The notes under the pieces were generated by a model, which saw only the letters and a list, made by a program, of their open reading frames with translations, was not told where the DNA came from and made no database searches. The position numbers and the translations under genes were made by a program. A DNA stretch of 64,000 nt from Elusimicrobia bacterium GWA2_62_23 (GTDB lineage: Bacteria; Elusimicrobiota; Elusimicrobia; Elusimicrobiales; UBA9959): the NCBI GenBank assembly GCA_001799635.1, contig MGTV01000030.1, forward strand, positions 15,995-79,994, given 5' to 3'. Of the stretch, positions 23,773 to 31,508 are shown in pieces. Numbering within the stretch: the stretch's first letter is position 1; every line of letters begins with the position of its first letter.

Positions 23773-24402
23773 ATGAAGATTTTGGGCATAGGCGCGCATC
23801 CCGACGACCTCGAATTCGGCTGCGGCGGCACGCTGCAGAAGCTGGCCTCCAACGGCCACAAGGTCCACATGCTGGTGATGACCCAGGGCTCCGTGGGCGG
23901 CGACCCGAGGGTGCGCCTGCTCGAGCAGAAGAAGGCCGCCGCCATGCTTAACGCGAAACTCTACTGGGGCGGCTTCGAGGATACCGGCGTCGTTCTCGGC
24001 CGGGAACTGATCCGTTCCGTGGAGAAGCACGTGGAAGACATCAAGCCCGACGTGGTTTTTGTCAACCACGCCGTTGACACCCACCAGGACCACCGCAGCG
24101 TGGCCAAGGCCGTGGAGACCGCGGCCCGCTACATGAAGAACCTGCTTTTTTACGAAGTTCCCACCACGATGGATTTTAATCCCGGGGTTTTCGTGGACAT
24201 CGGCCCCGTCATAACCAAAAAGGTCAACCTGCTGAAGTGCCACCGTTCGCAGGTCTACAAGACCCGGGTAAAGAACCTTTCCATAATCGAAAGCGCCAAG
24301 GCCGCCGCCATGTTCCGCGGCTACCAGGACCGCGTTAAGTACGCGGAGGGTTTTGTGCCGCGGCGCCTGCTGCTGGATCAGCTCCTGGACTGTAAAAAAT
24401 GA
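23773..24402 (+). CDS. PIG-L/LmbE family zinc N-deacetylase
   Basis: De-N-acetylates GlcNAc-type sugars, as in bacillithiol (BshB) or glycolipid synthesis. The 209-residue protein begins GIGAHPDDLEFGCGGTL, with the zinc ligands His-Pro-Asp-Asp, and has the third zinc histidine in DTHQDHRS. Ribosome site GAGAGGG precedes the ATG. It overlaps the WecA-like gene by four bases (ATGA). A substrate attached to polyprenyl-linked GlcNAc is suggested by the neighbour but not shown. Confidence 0.88.
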   Translation: MKILGIGAHPDDLEFGCGGTLQKLASNGHKVHMLVMTQGSVGGDPRVRLLEQKKAAAMLNAKLYWGGFEDTGVVLGRELIRSVEKHVEDIKPDVVFVNHAVDTHQDHRSVAKAVETAARYMKNLLFYEVPTTMDFNPGVFVDIGPVITKKVNLLKCHRSQVYKTRVKNLSIIESAKAAAMFRGYQDRVKYAEGFVPRRLLLDQLLDCKK

Positions 24403-25547
24403 CGAGCCGGCGGCTGGGCGGATTTTTTTCCTTTTCCGTGCTCGCGGTGCTGCTCGTAATGCTGCCGCCGGGCGGCTTTTCCGCCTGGACCTGGACCGAA
24501 GGCCTGCGCTGGTCCTACCTGTTCCTCATAGCCATGTCCGCTTCGCTGCTGCTGACCCCTGTCAGCGGCTGGCTGGCCCGCCGCCTCGGGGCGATGGACG
24601 TGCCGGACGCGCGCAAGGTGCATACCGTGCCCGTGCCCCGGACCGGCGGCCTGGCCGTTTACCTGGCCTTCATGGCCGCCCTGCTGCGCAACCAGCAATT
24701 CTCCCGGGAGATCTGGGGGATAATGATAGGCGGCACCATGATCTTCGTGCTCGGGTTCGTGGACGATTGCCGCGGCCTGTCGGCCCGGACCCGCATCTTC
24801 TGGCAGCTCCTGGCGGCTTTCATCGTCACCCTTTTCGGCCTTCACCTGAGCTTCCCTCTTAAGCTGCCGTTCGGCGCCGGTATCTCCGCCGTGCTGTCCG
24901 TGATCTGGCTGGTGGGGATAGTGAACGCCTTTAATTTCATGGACGGCATCGACGGCCTGGCCTCGACGATGGGCGCCGTCTGCGCCCTGCTGTTCCTGGG
25001 CATCGGCTGGAATTCCAGCCAGTTCCCGCTCTCTTTCATTTCCGCGGCGCTGGCCGGGGCCTGCGCCGGCTTTCTCCGCTTGAACTGGCGGCCCGCCTCC
25101 ATTTTCCTGGGCGATTCCGGGTCCACGTTCATCGGGTTCATTCTCGGCTGCCTGGCGCTTTACGGCGGCTGGGCCACCGACAACCCGGCCGTGGCCTTTT
25201 CTACGCCGCTGCTCGTCCTGGGCATTCCCATCTTCGACATCATCTATACCACCGTTTCCCGGGTGCGCAACGGCAGCGTGGCGAGCGTCAGGGAGTGGCT
25301 GGAGTACACCGGCAAAGATCATTTTCACCACCGCCTGATGAAGCTGGGGCTCGGCGTGGAGCAGACGGTAGGGTTCATAGTCCTGCTCAACGTCTGCCTC
25401 GGGCTCGGGGCGTGGACCATCCGCCACACCGGCTCCACGCTGGGCACCTGGCTGCTGCTGGCGCAGAGCGTGATGATCTTCCTGGTGGTGGTGGTGCTGA
25501 TGCTGCTGGGCCGGGAGATAGTCCCGGAAAAGGAATTGCGCCGATGA
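24399..25547 (+). CDS. wecA: UDP-GlcNAc:undecaprenyl-phosphate GlcNAc-1-phosphate transferase (WecA/TagO/MraY family)
   Basis: Starts envelope glycans by moving a sugar-1-phosphate onto undecaprenyl phosphate. The 382-residue membrane protein has about ten hydrophobic helices and the family motifs: PDARKVHTVPVPRTGGLAVY, the catalytic aspartates in FVDDCRGL, FNFMDGIDGLA, FLGDSGSTFIGF, and the cytosolic His-rich loop GKDHFHHRLMKLG. It may set up an O-antigen, wall polymer or exopolysaccharide; no glycosyltransferase follows in the window. It overlaps both neighbours by four bases. Confidence 0.92.
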   Translation: MTSRRLGGFFSFSVLAVLLVMLPPGGFSAWTWTEGLRWSYLFLIAMSASLLLTPVSGWLARRLGAMDVPDARKVHTVPVPRTGGLAVYLAFMAALLRNQQFSREIWGIMIGGTMIFVLGFVDDCRGLSARTRIFWQLLAAFIVTLFGLHLSFPLKLPFGAGISAVLSVIWLVGIVNAFNFMDGIDGLASTMGAVCALLFLGIGWNSSQFPLSFISAALAGACAGFLRLNWRPASIFLGDSGSTFIGFILGCLALYGGWATDNPAVAFSTPLLVLGIPIFDIIYTTVSRVRNGSVASVREWLEYTGKDHFHHRLMKLGLGVEQTVGFIVLLNVCLGLGAWTIRHTGSTLGTWLLLAQSVMIFLVVVVLMLLGREIVPEKELRR

Positions 25548-26629
25548 AAGACGCCGTGATAAAGAAATTTTCGGTCAGCGAACTGGACGCCGAACTGTTC
25601 ACCCCGTTCACCATCTCCACCGGCAGCCACCGCAGTATGGAGAACGCCGTTTTCTCCCTGGAGGCGGCCGACGGCACCAGGGGCTTCGGCGAGGCCGCGA
25701 TAGCCACGCATATAACCGGCGAAACCAGGGAAAAGACCATGCGCAGCCTCGAGAAGGCCGGCGCGCTGCTGGCCGGGCGCGACGTTTCCGACTACCTGGG
25801 CGCGCTGTGCGCCCTGGAAAAGCTCCTCGACGGGAACCGGGCCGCGCTGGCCGCGGCTGAAATGGCGGTGCTGGACCTGGCGACCCGCCGGCAGGGGATC
25901 TCGCTCTGGAAATTCTTCGGCGGCAGGACCGCGAAGGTCAAGACCGACGTGACCGTGGTGATAGGCGGGGCGGACGCGGCTTACGGGTTCACGCTCAAGA
26001 TGCGCCGCAGGGGATTCAGGATCTTCAAGATCAAGACCGGCGTGGACATGGACGAGGATTTCCGCCGGCTGGAGGCGGTCCGGAAGGCCGCCCCGGGCTG
26101 TGCGGTCTACCTGGACGCCAACTGCGCCTACTCCGCCGGCGAGGCGGAGAAGTTCCTTAAGGAACTGATGCGCCGCGGCATCCGCCCGGAGGTAGTGGAG
26201 CAGCCGGTGAAGAAGGACGATATCGACGGGCTCGCTTACCTTTCGCGGCGCCTGCCCATGCCAGTCTGCGCCGACGAGTCCGCCTATTCTCTTGACGACG
26301 TTTACCGGCTGATCCGCCGCGGCGCCGTCACCGCGGTGAACATAAAACTGACCAAACTGGGCTTTTTGCGCGCTCGGGAAGTCTGGGCGCTGGCCCGGGC
26401 CAAAGGCATAAAACTCATGATGGGGGAGATGCTCGAGAGCGAGCTGGCCTCCTGCGCGGCGGCCCAGTTCGCCGCCGGCCTCGGCGGTTTCGATTTCATA
26501 GACCTGGATACGCCTTTCTTCATAAAGAACAGCGGCATGAAAGGGGCCTCTTTCCTGTCCTCCGACGGGGTGTATTCCCTGGATAAGGTTAAAAGCGGCA
26601 TCGGGATCGTGCCCGGGAGCGCCAGATGA
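25544..26629 (+). CDS. Dipeptide epimerase (enolase superfamily, L-Ala-D/L-Glu type)
   Basis: Probably epimerises L-Ala-D-Glu from murein peptides, as YcjG/YkfB do. The 361-residue protein has the muconate-lactonizing subgroup layout: Lys pair in FKIKTG, metal ligands Asp in YLDANCAYS, Glu in VVEQPV, Asp in CADES, and the second catalytic Lys in NIKLTKLG. The start is ATG 25544, overlapping the wecA stop. It is close in theme to murQ and dacB (peptidoglycan recycling), though its operon is envelope-glycan-like. Other dipeptides are possible substrates. Confidence 0.88.
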   Translation: MKDAVIKKFSVSELDAELFTPFTISTGSHRSMENAVFSLEAADGTRGFGEAAIATHITGETREKTMRSLEKAGALLAGRDVSDYLGALCALEKLLDGNRAALAAAEMAVLDLATRRQGISLWKFFGGRTAKVKTDVTVVIGGADAAYGFTLKMRRRGFRIFKIKTGVDMDEDFRRLEAVRKAAPGCAVYLDANCAYSAGEAEKFLKELMRRGIRPEVVEQPVKKDDIDGLAYLSRRLPMPVCADESAYSLDDVYRLIRRGAVTAVNIKLTKLGFLRAREVWALARAKGIKLMMGEMLESELASCAAAQFAAGLGGFDFIDLDTPFFIKNSGMKGASFLSSDGVYSLDKVKSGIGIVPGSAR

Positions 26630-27282
26630 AATCCCTGACTTGCGCGCTGCTGCTGGCGCTTTCCGCCGCTCCGGCCGCGGCCCAGGCCCCGGAGGAGCTG
26701 CCGGGGATGGCCGCCCTGCCTGACCTCGGCGATCTGCCGGAGCCTACGCGCTACCTGGCCGGCTACGTCTCGGCCGCCGGCGGCTGGGCGGTGCCTTTCG
26801 GCGGGCATTGGGGCGACAAGACTTCCGGCTTCAAGCCTTCCCAGGCCTTCAGTCTTTCCGCCGCCCGGCGGGTGGACGAGCTTTTGGGCTACGGCCTGGA
26901 AACCACCTACGCTTGGAACCATGTCAACCGGGACCTGGCGGACCTGAAGGTGAAGATCTTCGCGCTGACGCCCTTCGTCCGCCTCTCCTTCCCCGAGGGC
27001 GACACGCTTTATTACGGGGTGCTCGGGGCGGGGCTTTACCAGTGGAACCAGCCTTCCTACACCGCGGCCGGCGCCAGGTACTCCTCCGATTCCGGCTCCA
27101 GCGCGGGCATGAACCTGGGCGGGGGGGTGTCGTACCCTTTCTGGTTCGGAACGAGGCTGGGCCTGGACCTGCGCTGGCACCATATCTTCAACATGGAAGG
27201 CAGCAATTTCAAACTGGACACGGCCGACACCTTTAACGTCCTGCTGGCCCTGCATTACGGCGTCTGGAAAGATAAGAAGTAG
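26626..27282 (+). CDS. Putative outer-membrane beta-barrel protein
   Basis: A 218-residue protein with a signal peptide (MKSLTCALLLALSAAPAAAQ) and alternating beta-strand pattern (YVSAAGGWAVPFGGHWGD, TTYAWNHVNR, GLDLRWHHIFNMEGSN), like small OmpW/OmpA-barrel-type proteins of 8 strands. It lacks a terminal Phe (ends GVWKDKK). It is coupled to the epimerase (ATGA) and is the last gene of the ExeA-like operon. No family named with certainty. Confidence 0.65.
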   Translation: MKSLTCALLLALSAAPAAAQAPEELPGMAALPDLGDLPEPTRYLAGYVSAAGGWAVPFGGHWGDKTSGFKPSQAFSLSAARRVDELLGYGLETTYAWNHVNRDLADLKVKIFALTPFVRLSFPEGDTLYYGVLGAGLYQWNQPSYTAAGARYSSDSGSSAGMNLGGGVSYPFWFGTRLGLDLRWHHIFNMEGSNFKLDTADTFNVLLALHYGVWKDKK

Positions 27283-27299
27283 GTCTGTAGAAGTAGGTC

Positions 27300-27328
27300 T
27301 TGACAATCGCCGTTTTGTCTGCTAAAAC
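27300..27328 (+). promoter_or_regulatory. Consensus promoter upstream of a hairpin-rich non-coding unit
   Basis: TTGACA (27300-27305), exactly 17 bases, TAAAAC (27323-27328). It shares TTGACAAT..CCGT....TCTGCTAAAA.ATAG with the promoter at 21648. No coding frame begins nearby; the downstream sequence is three hairpins ending in a terminator. Confidence 0.75.
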
Positions 27329-27334
27329 ATAGTT

Positions 27335-27414
27335 GGACGCCGGCATAGCCGGCCTCCACCTGTGAACTCCCCGAAGGAAGGGGACGCGAAAACCCGCCAA
27401 AAGCGGGTTTTCGC
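27335..27414 (+). ncRNA. Candidate small RNA of about 80 nt
   Basis: Runs from the predicted start of the 27300 promoter to the end of an intrinsic terminator. It folds as three consecutive hairpins: GCCGGC-ATA-GCCGGC (27339-27353), TCCCC-GAAGGAA-GGGGA (27368-27384) and the 12-bp terminator stem (27386-27414). No start codon with a ribosome site is seen within it. It could instead be an attenuated leader for ftcD, but a separate TATAAT lies between it and ftcD. I do not recognise a known RNA family. Confidence 0.5.
27386..27414 (+). terminator. Intrinsic terminator of the candidate small RNA
   Basis: Perfect 12-bp stem GCGAAAACCCGC / GCGGGTTTTCGC with a 5-base CAAAA loop; the TTTT run sits inside the descending arm right after the GC-rich part. 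Confidence 0.75.
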
Positions 27415-27456
27415 ATTTAGGGCCCCTTGGCGCTTTCCGCGCATTTCCCTAATTAG

Positions 27457-27493
27457 TATAATTTATATATATAAAGCCGCCCCCCGCGGGGGC
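27457..27493 (+). promoter_or_regulatory. -10 box and leader hairpin of the ftcD operon
   Basis: TATAAT at 27457-27462, with a weak TTTCCG -35 17 bases upstream, in a strongly AT-rich patch. The leader holds a GC hairpin (GCCCCC/GGGGGC, 27479-27493) and a GGAGG ribosome site at 27509-27513 before the ATG at 27520. Confidence 0.5.
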
Positions 27494-27519
27494 CTTGCGA
27501 TTTAACTCACGGAGGACCT

Positions 27520-29010
27520 ATGGGAAAATTCGTAGAATGCGTGCCTAACTTCAGCGAGGGCCGGGACCTGGCCAAGATCAACGCCATCGTGGACGCCGCC
27601 CGGGCCATTCCCGGCGTGCTCGTGCTGGACGTGGAAAAAGACGCTGACCACAACCGCACCGTGCTCACCTTCATAGCCCCCGTGGAGACCGCCGCCGACG
27701 CCATGTTCGCGGTCACCAAGAAGGCCGCCCAGCTTATAGACCTCAACCACCACAAGGGGGAGCATCCCCGCATGGGCGCCACCGACGTGGCCCCGTTCAT
27801 CCCGATAATGGATTCCACCATAGAGGACTGCATAAAGCTGGCCGAGAAGGCCGGCGAGCGCATAGGCAAAGAACTCAACATCCCGGTTTACCTCTACGAC
27901 CGCGCCGCCAAGTTCGAGCACCGCAAGGACCTGGCCAAGGTGCGCAAGGGCCAGTTCGAAGGCCTGAAGGAAGTCATAGGCAAGGATCCGGAGCGCGTGC
28001 CGGACTTCGGTCCCAACCATATCCACCCCACCGCCGGCGCCATGGCCGTGGGCGCCCGCAACCAGATCGTGAATTTCAACGTCAACCTGAACACCACCGA
28101 CATGGAGTTCGCCAAGGGCCTGGCCAAGAAGATCCGCACGTCGGGCGGCGGCCTGCCGGCCCTGCGCGCCAAGGAGATCTTCCTGGAATCCAAGGGCCAG
28201 GTGCAGATGTCCACCGTGCTGACCGATTACAAGACCACGTCCATCAAAAAGGTCATGGACGAGATGCAGAAGGACCTCGGGCCCAAGGGCATAACCGTTA
28301 CCGGCACCGAGCTCATCGGCCTGACCACCCAGGACGCCATCACCGATTACGCCGTGGAGAACCTGCAGGTGCAGGGCTTCAACAAGGCCGACCAGGTCCT
28401 GGAGACCAAGCTGCTGAAGCTCCTCTCCTCCTGGCAGGCCGGCGCGGGCCTCTTCGTGGACGCGCTCGCAAACACCGATCCCACCCCCGGCGGCGGTTCG
28501 GCGGCCGGCGTCAGCGGCGCCATGGGCTGCGCCCTCGGCCAGATGGCCATAGGCATTACTCTGCGCGGCAAGAAGCTCGACGAGGCCAAGAAGCCGGCCC
28601 TGCGCGAGCTCAATGACCGGCTGGGCGGGCACAAGGCCGCCCTGCAGAGCTGCGTGGCGGAAGACGCCGCCTCCTTCGACGGCTTCATGGAAGCCATGAA
28701 GATCCCCAAGGACAACCCCGAGCGCAAGGTGAAGATGCAGGCCGCTCTCAAGCACGCGGCCGAAGTGCCGCTCAAGACCGCGCGCCTGGCCTCCGAGGCC
28801 ATGGCCGGGCTTACGGTCTGCCACGGCTCCATCTCCTCCCACGTGATGAGCGACTACCGCAGCGCCCGCTACCTGCTGGAAGCGGGTATCCGCTGCGCCG
28901 CCGAGAATGTTTTCATCAACGCCGAGGGCATAGAGGACAAAGCCTTCGCGGAGAAGATAGTCTCAGAAGTGAAAGGCTATATAGCCTCCTGCGAAGCGGT
29001 AAAGGCCTGA
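27520..29010 (+). CDS. ftcD: Bifunctional glutamate formimidoyltransferase / formimidoyl-THF cyclodeaminase
   Basis: Transfers the formimino group of N-formimino-L-glutamate to tetrahydrofolate and then deaminates it to methenyl-THF; the last steps of one histidine-degradation route. Residues 1 to about 300 are the transferase (ECVPNFSEGRD, DVEKDADHNRTVLTF, HPRMGATDVAPFIP). Residues about 315-496 are the helical cyclodeaminase (DPTPGGGSAAGVSGAMG). The 496-residue fusion matches the vertebrate-type layout; many bacteria have separate genes. It lies 10.8 kb from hutHUI and heads the acyl-CoA dehydrogenase/ETF operon. Confidence 0.96.
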   Translation: MGKFVECVPNFSEGRDLAKINAIVDAARAIPGVLVLDVEKDADHNRTVLTFIAPVETAADAMFAVTKKAAQLIDLNHHKGEHPRMGATDVAPFIPIMDSTIEDCIKLAEKAGERIGKELNIPVYLYDRAAKFEHRKDLAKVRKGQFEGLKEVIGKDPERVPDFGPNHIHPTAGAMAVGARNQIVNFNVNLNTTDMEFAKGLAKKIRTSGGGLPALRAKEIFLESKGQVQMSTVLTDYKTTSIKKVMDEMQKDLGPKGITVTGTELIGLTTQDAITDYAVENLQVQGFNKADQVLETKLLKLLSSWQAGAGLFVDALANTDPTPGGGSAAGVSGAMGCALGQMAIGITLRGKKLDEAKKPALRELNDRLGGHKAALQSCVAEDAASFDGFMEAMKIPKDNPERKVKMQAALKHAAEVPLKTARLASEAMAGLTVCHGSISSHVMSDYRSARYLLEAGIRCAAENVFINAEGIEDKAFAEKIVSEVKGYIASCEAVKA

Positions 29011-29030
29011 TTTCAAGGAGAACGAACTGA

Positions 29031-30671
29031 ATGGCAAGCATGGACACGATCTCACGCAACCTGATGCTGGACAGCCTTAAGGAGTACGCCAAACGGCGCA
29101 TTCCCTACGACCTGCTGCGCGAACTGGACGAAAAGAACGAATTCCCGGCCGAGATACTCAAGGAAATGTACCAGCACGACGTGCTGGGCCTGCACCTGCT
29201 GATGGTGCCCGCCGAGTACGGCGGCGTTTCGGGAGGCACCTTCGACATCTACCGCGTCTGCGAACTGCTCGCCCGCATAGACCTGGGCATCGCCACCGGC
29301 GTGTTCGCCACCTTCCTCGGCACCGACCCCCTCAACGTGGGCGGCACCGAGGAGCAGAAGGAAAAATGGCTGCGGCGCATAGCTTCGGAGAACCTGCTGG
29401 TGGCCTACGGCGCCACCGAGGCCGACGCCGGCAGCGACCTGGTGAACCTGCGCACCCGCGCCGAACACGTGGTGAAGAACGGCAAGATCGTCGGCTACAA
29501 CGTCACCGGCAACAAGCAGTGGATCTCCAACGGCGGCGTGGCGGACCTCTATACCATCCTCGCGCTGGCCCCCGGCGGCCCTTCGTGGTTCCTGGTGGAA
29601 CGCAACATGGAAGGGTTCAGCCCGAACAAGCACGAGGACAAGCACGGCATCCGCCTTTCCAACACCGCCGGGCTGTCGCTCGACAACGTTTACGTCCCCG
29701 CCGAGAACCTCATAGGCATGGAAGAAGGCAAAGGCCTGCTGCAGGCCCAGGCCGTGTTCGGCTATACCCGCGTGATGGTGGCCGCCTTCGGCCTCGGCGC
29801 GGGCGAAGAGGCGCTGGAACAGGCTATCCGCTACAGCCAGCAGCGCATCCAGGGCGGCGGTCCGCTGTCCGACAAGCAGGGCTACACCCATAAGCTGCTG
29901 GTGCCCAACTACGTGCGTATGGAAGGCGCGCGTTCCTATATCGAATATACCTCGCAGCGCCTGGACTCCGGAGAGCACGGCCTGCAGACCGAAGGCGCCA
30001 TCGCCAAGTACGGCGCCTCCGAGTGGGGGAACAAGGCGGCCGACGACGCCATTCAGGCGCTGGGCGGCTACGGCTACACCAAGGACTTCCCCGTAGAGAA
30101 GATCAAGCGCGACATCAAGATCTGCTGCATCTATGAAGGTACCAGCGAAGTGCTGGAGATGACCATCTACCGCGGCCGCTGGCAGGAGCACTTGAAATCA
30201 CGCGGGCGGTATTACCTGGACATGGCCGACCGCCTGGACCAGGTGCACGCCGAGGAGCCGAAGGCCGGCGCCCACGCCGCCGCCCTCGCCCTGCGGGCGC
30301 TAGGCGCGGTGCTGGAAGAGTGCCGCGTGCAGAAGCTCACCCGCCACCAGCACGTCACCTTCAAGCTCGGCAAGCTGATCTGCGCCGCCGAGACCGCCGC
30401 CATCTTCTCCACGGCCGCCGCCGCGAAGAAATACAGCGAGACGGTGCGCTTCGACCGCGAAGGCTGGCAGGCCATGGCCCGCGTCTTCGCCCGCGAAGCG
30501 GCTCTCAACACCGCCCTGGAGGGCCTCGCCCTCGTGCAGGGCGCGGCGGAAACGCCCGGCAACCTGGCCGACGCGGTCAACATAGAAGCGGTACAGGCCG
30601 AACAGAAAGGCATGATCGCCGACATGGACCTGGTAGCGGCCAAGCTCAAACAGACGTTCAAGGCCAAATAA
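29031..30671 (+). CDS. Acyl-CoA dehydrogenase family protein with C-terminal extension
   Basis: FAD enzyme that oxidises acyl-CoA to enoyl-CoA, or the reverse. The first 390 or so residues carry family motifs: AYGATEADAGSDLVNLRT, VTGNKQWISNGGVADLY (flavin and substrate binding), QALGGYGYTKDFPVEK, and the catalytic-base region CIYEGTSEVLEM. A further 150 helical residues at the C-terminus make 546 in all, well above the usual 380, as in long-chain or VLCAD-like members. AAGGAG lies nine bases before ATG 29031. It stands 20 bases after ftcD and 14 before etfB. Substrate unknown. Confidence 0.92.
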   Translation: MASMDTISRNLMLDSLKEYAKRRIPYDLLRELDEKNEFPAEILKEMYQHDVLGLHLLMVPAEYGGVSGGTFDIYRVCELLARIDLGIATGVFATFLGTDPLNVGGTEEQKEKWLRRIASENLLVAYGATEADAGSDLVNLRTRAEHVVKNGKIVGYNVTGNKQWISNGGVADLYTILALAPGGPSWFLVERNMEGFSPNKHEDKHGIRLSNTAGLSLDNVYVPAENLIGMEEGKGLLQAQAVFGYTRVMVAAFGLGAGEEALEQAIRYSQQRIQGGGPLSDKQGYTHKLLVPNYVRMEGARSYIEYTSQRLDSGEHGLQTEGAIAKYGASEWGNKAADDAIQALGGYGYTKDFPVEKIKRDIKICCIYEGTSEVLEMTIYRGRWQEHLKSRGRYYLDMADRLDQVHAEEPKAGAHAAALALRALGAVLEECRVQKLTRHQHVTFKLGKLICAAETAAIFSTAAAAKKYSETVRFDREGWQAMARVFAREAALNTALEGLALVQGAAETPGNLADAVNIEAVQAEQKGMIADMDLVAAKLKQTFKAK

Positions 30672-30685
30672 TTTAAGGAGACAAC

Positions 30686-31474
30686 ATGCATATAGCGGTA
30701 ATGATCAAACAGGTTCCCGACTCCACCGAGGTGAAGATAAACCTCGAGACGGGCACGCTGATACGCGCCGGGGTGCCGAGCATCCTCAACCCCTACGACC
30801 ACTTCGCGCTGGAAGCGGCGCTGGAGCTCAAGAAGAAGCACGATTTCAAGGTGACGGTCATCTCCATGGGCCCGCCCCAGGCCAAGAGCGTGGTGCAGCT
30901 GGCACTGGCGCTCGGCGCCGACGAGGGCGTGCTTCTCTCCGACATGGCCTTCGCCGGTTCCGACACCTGGGCCACTTCCTACGCGCTGGCCAAAGGTATA
31001 AAGAAGATCGGCAAGGTGGACATCATCTTCAGCGGCATGCAGGCCATAGACGGCGACACCGCCCAGACCGGACCCGGCGTGGCGCAGCAGCTGGGCATCC
31101 CCCAGATCACTTTCTGCGAGCACGTGGACGTGGACGGCCGCAGGGTGCTGGCCCGCAAGCAGATCGACGGCGGCCATGAACTGCAGGAAGCCCGCCCCCC
31201 GGTGCTGCTGACCATGATCATGGGCAAGGACTACGCGCCCAAGCACCCGTCTTTCCTGGCCGTAAGCGGCTCTCTCAAGAAGCCGTTCCACGTCTGGAGC
31301 GCGGCCGACATAGGCGCGGAGCCGCAGTACCTCGGCCTCAAGGGCTCGCCCACGCAGGTCAACAAGATCTATCCGCCGCCGCAGAGGGAGAAGGCGGCCA
31401 TGTTCTCCGGCTCCGGCCAGGAGAGCGTGGAAAAGATACTGGAGATAATGAAGCGCGAGCATTTCACGGAGTAA
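30686..31474 (+). CDS. etfB: Electron transfer flavoprotein beta subunit
   Basis: Small ETF subunit, binding AMP or, in bifurcating types, a second FAD. The 262-residue protein begins IAVMIKQVPDSTEVK and has NPYDHFALEAALELK, VISMGPPQAKSVV, the long LGADEGVLLSDMAFAGSDTWATSYALA segment and FSGMQAIDGDTAQTGPGVAQ. A GGAGA ribosome site precedes the ATG. It pairs with the ferredoxin-fused EtfA downstream and, by position, with the acyl-CoA dehydrogenase. Confidence 0.95.
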   Translation: MHIAVMIKQVPDSTEVKINLETGTLIRAGVPSILNPYDHFALEAALELKKKHDFKVTVISMGPPQAKSVVQLALALGADEGVLLSDMAFAGSDTWATSYALAKGIKKIGKVDIIFSGMQAIDGDTAQTGPGVAQQLGIPQITFCEHVDVDGRRVLARKQIDGGHELQEARPPVLLTMIMGKDYAPKHPSFLAVSGSLKKPFHVWSAADIGAEPQYLGLKGSPTQVNKIYPPPQREKAAMFSGSGQESVEKILEIMKREHFTE

Positions 31475-31508
31475 GCCCGCGGTCGACTACACTTTTCAGG
31501 AGAAAACG

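Noticed and set aside
27361-27385. GGAAGGA-like loop resembling the signal recognition particle RNA tetraloop domain
   Set aside because: The SRP consensus around the loop (CAGG...GGAAGGAGCAG) is absent; the resemblance is limited to a few bases in a 7-base loop.
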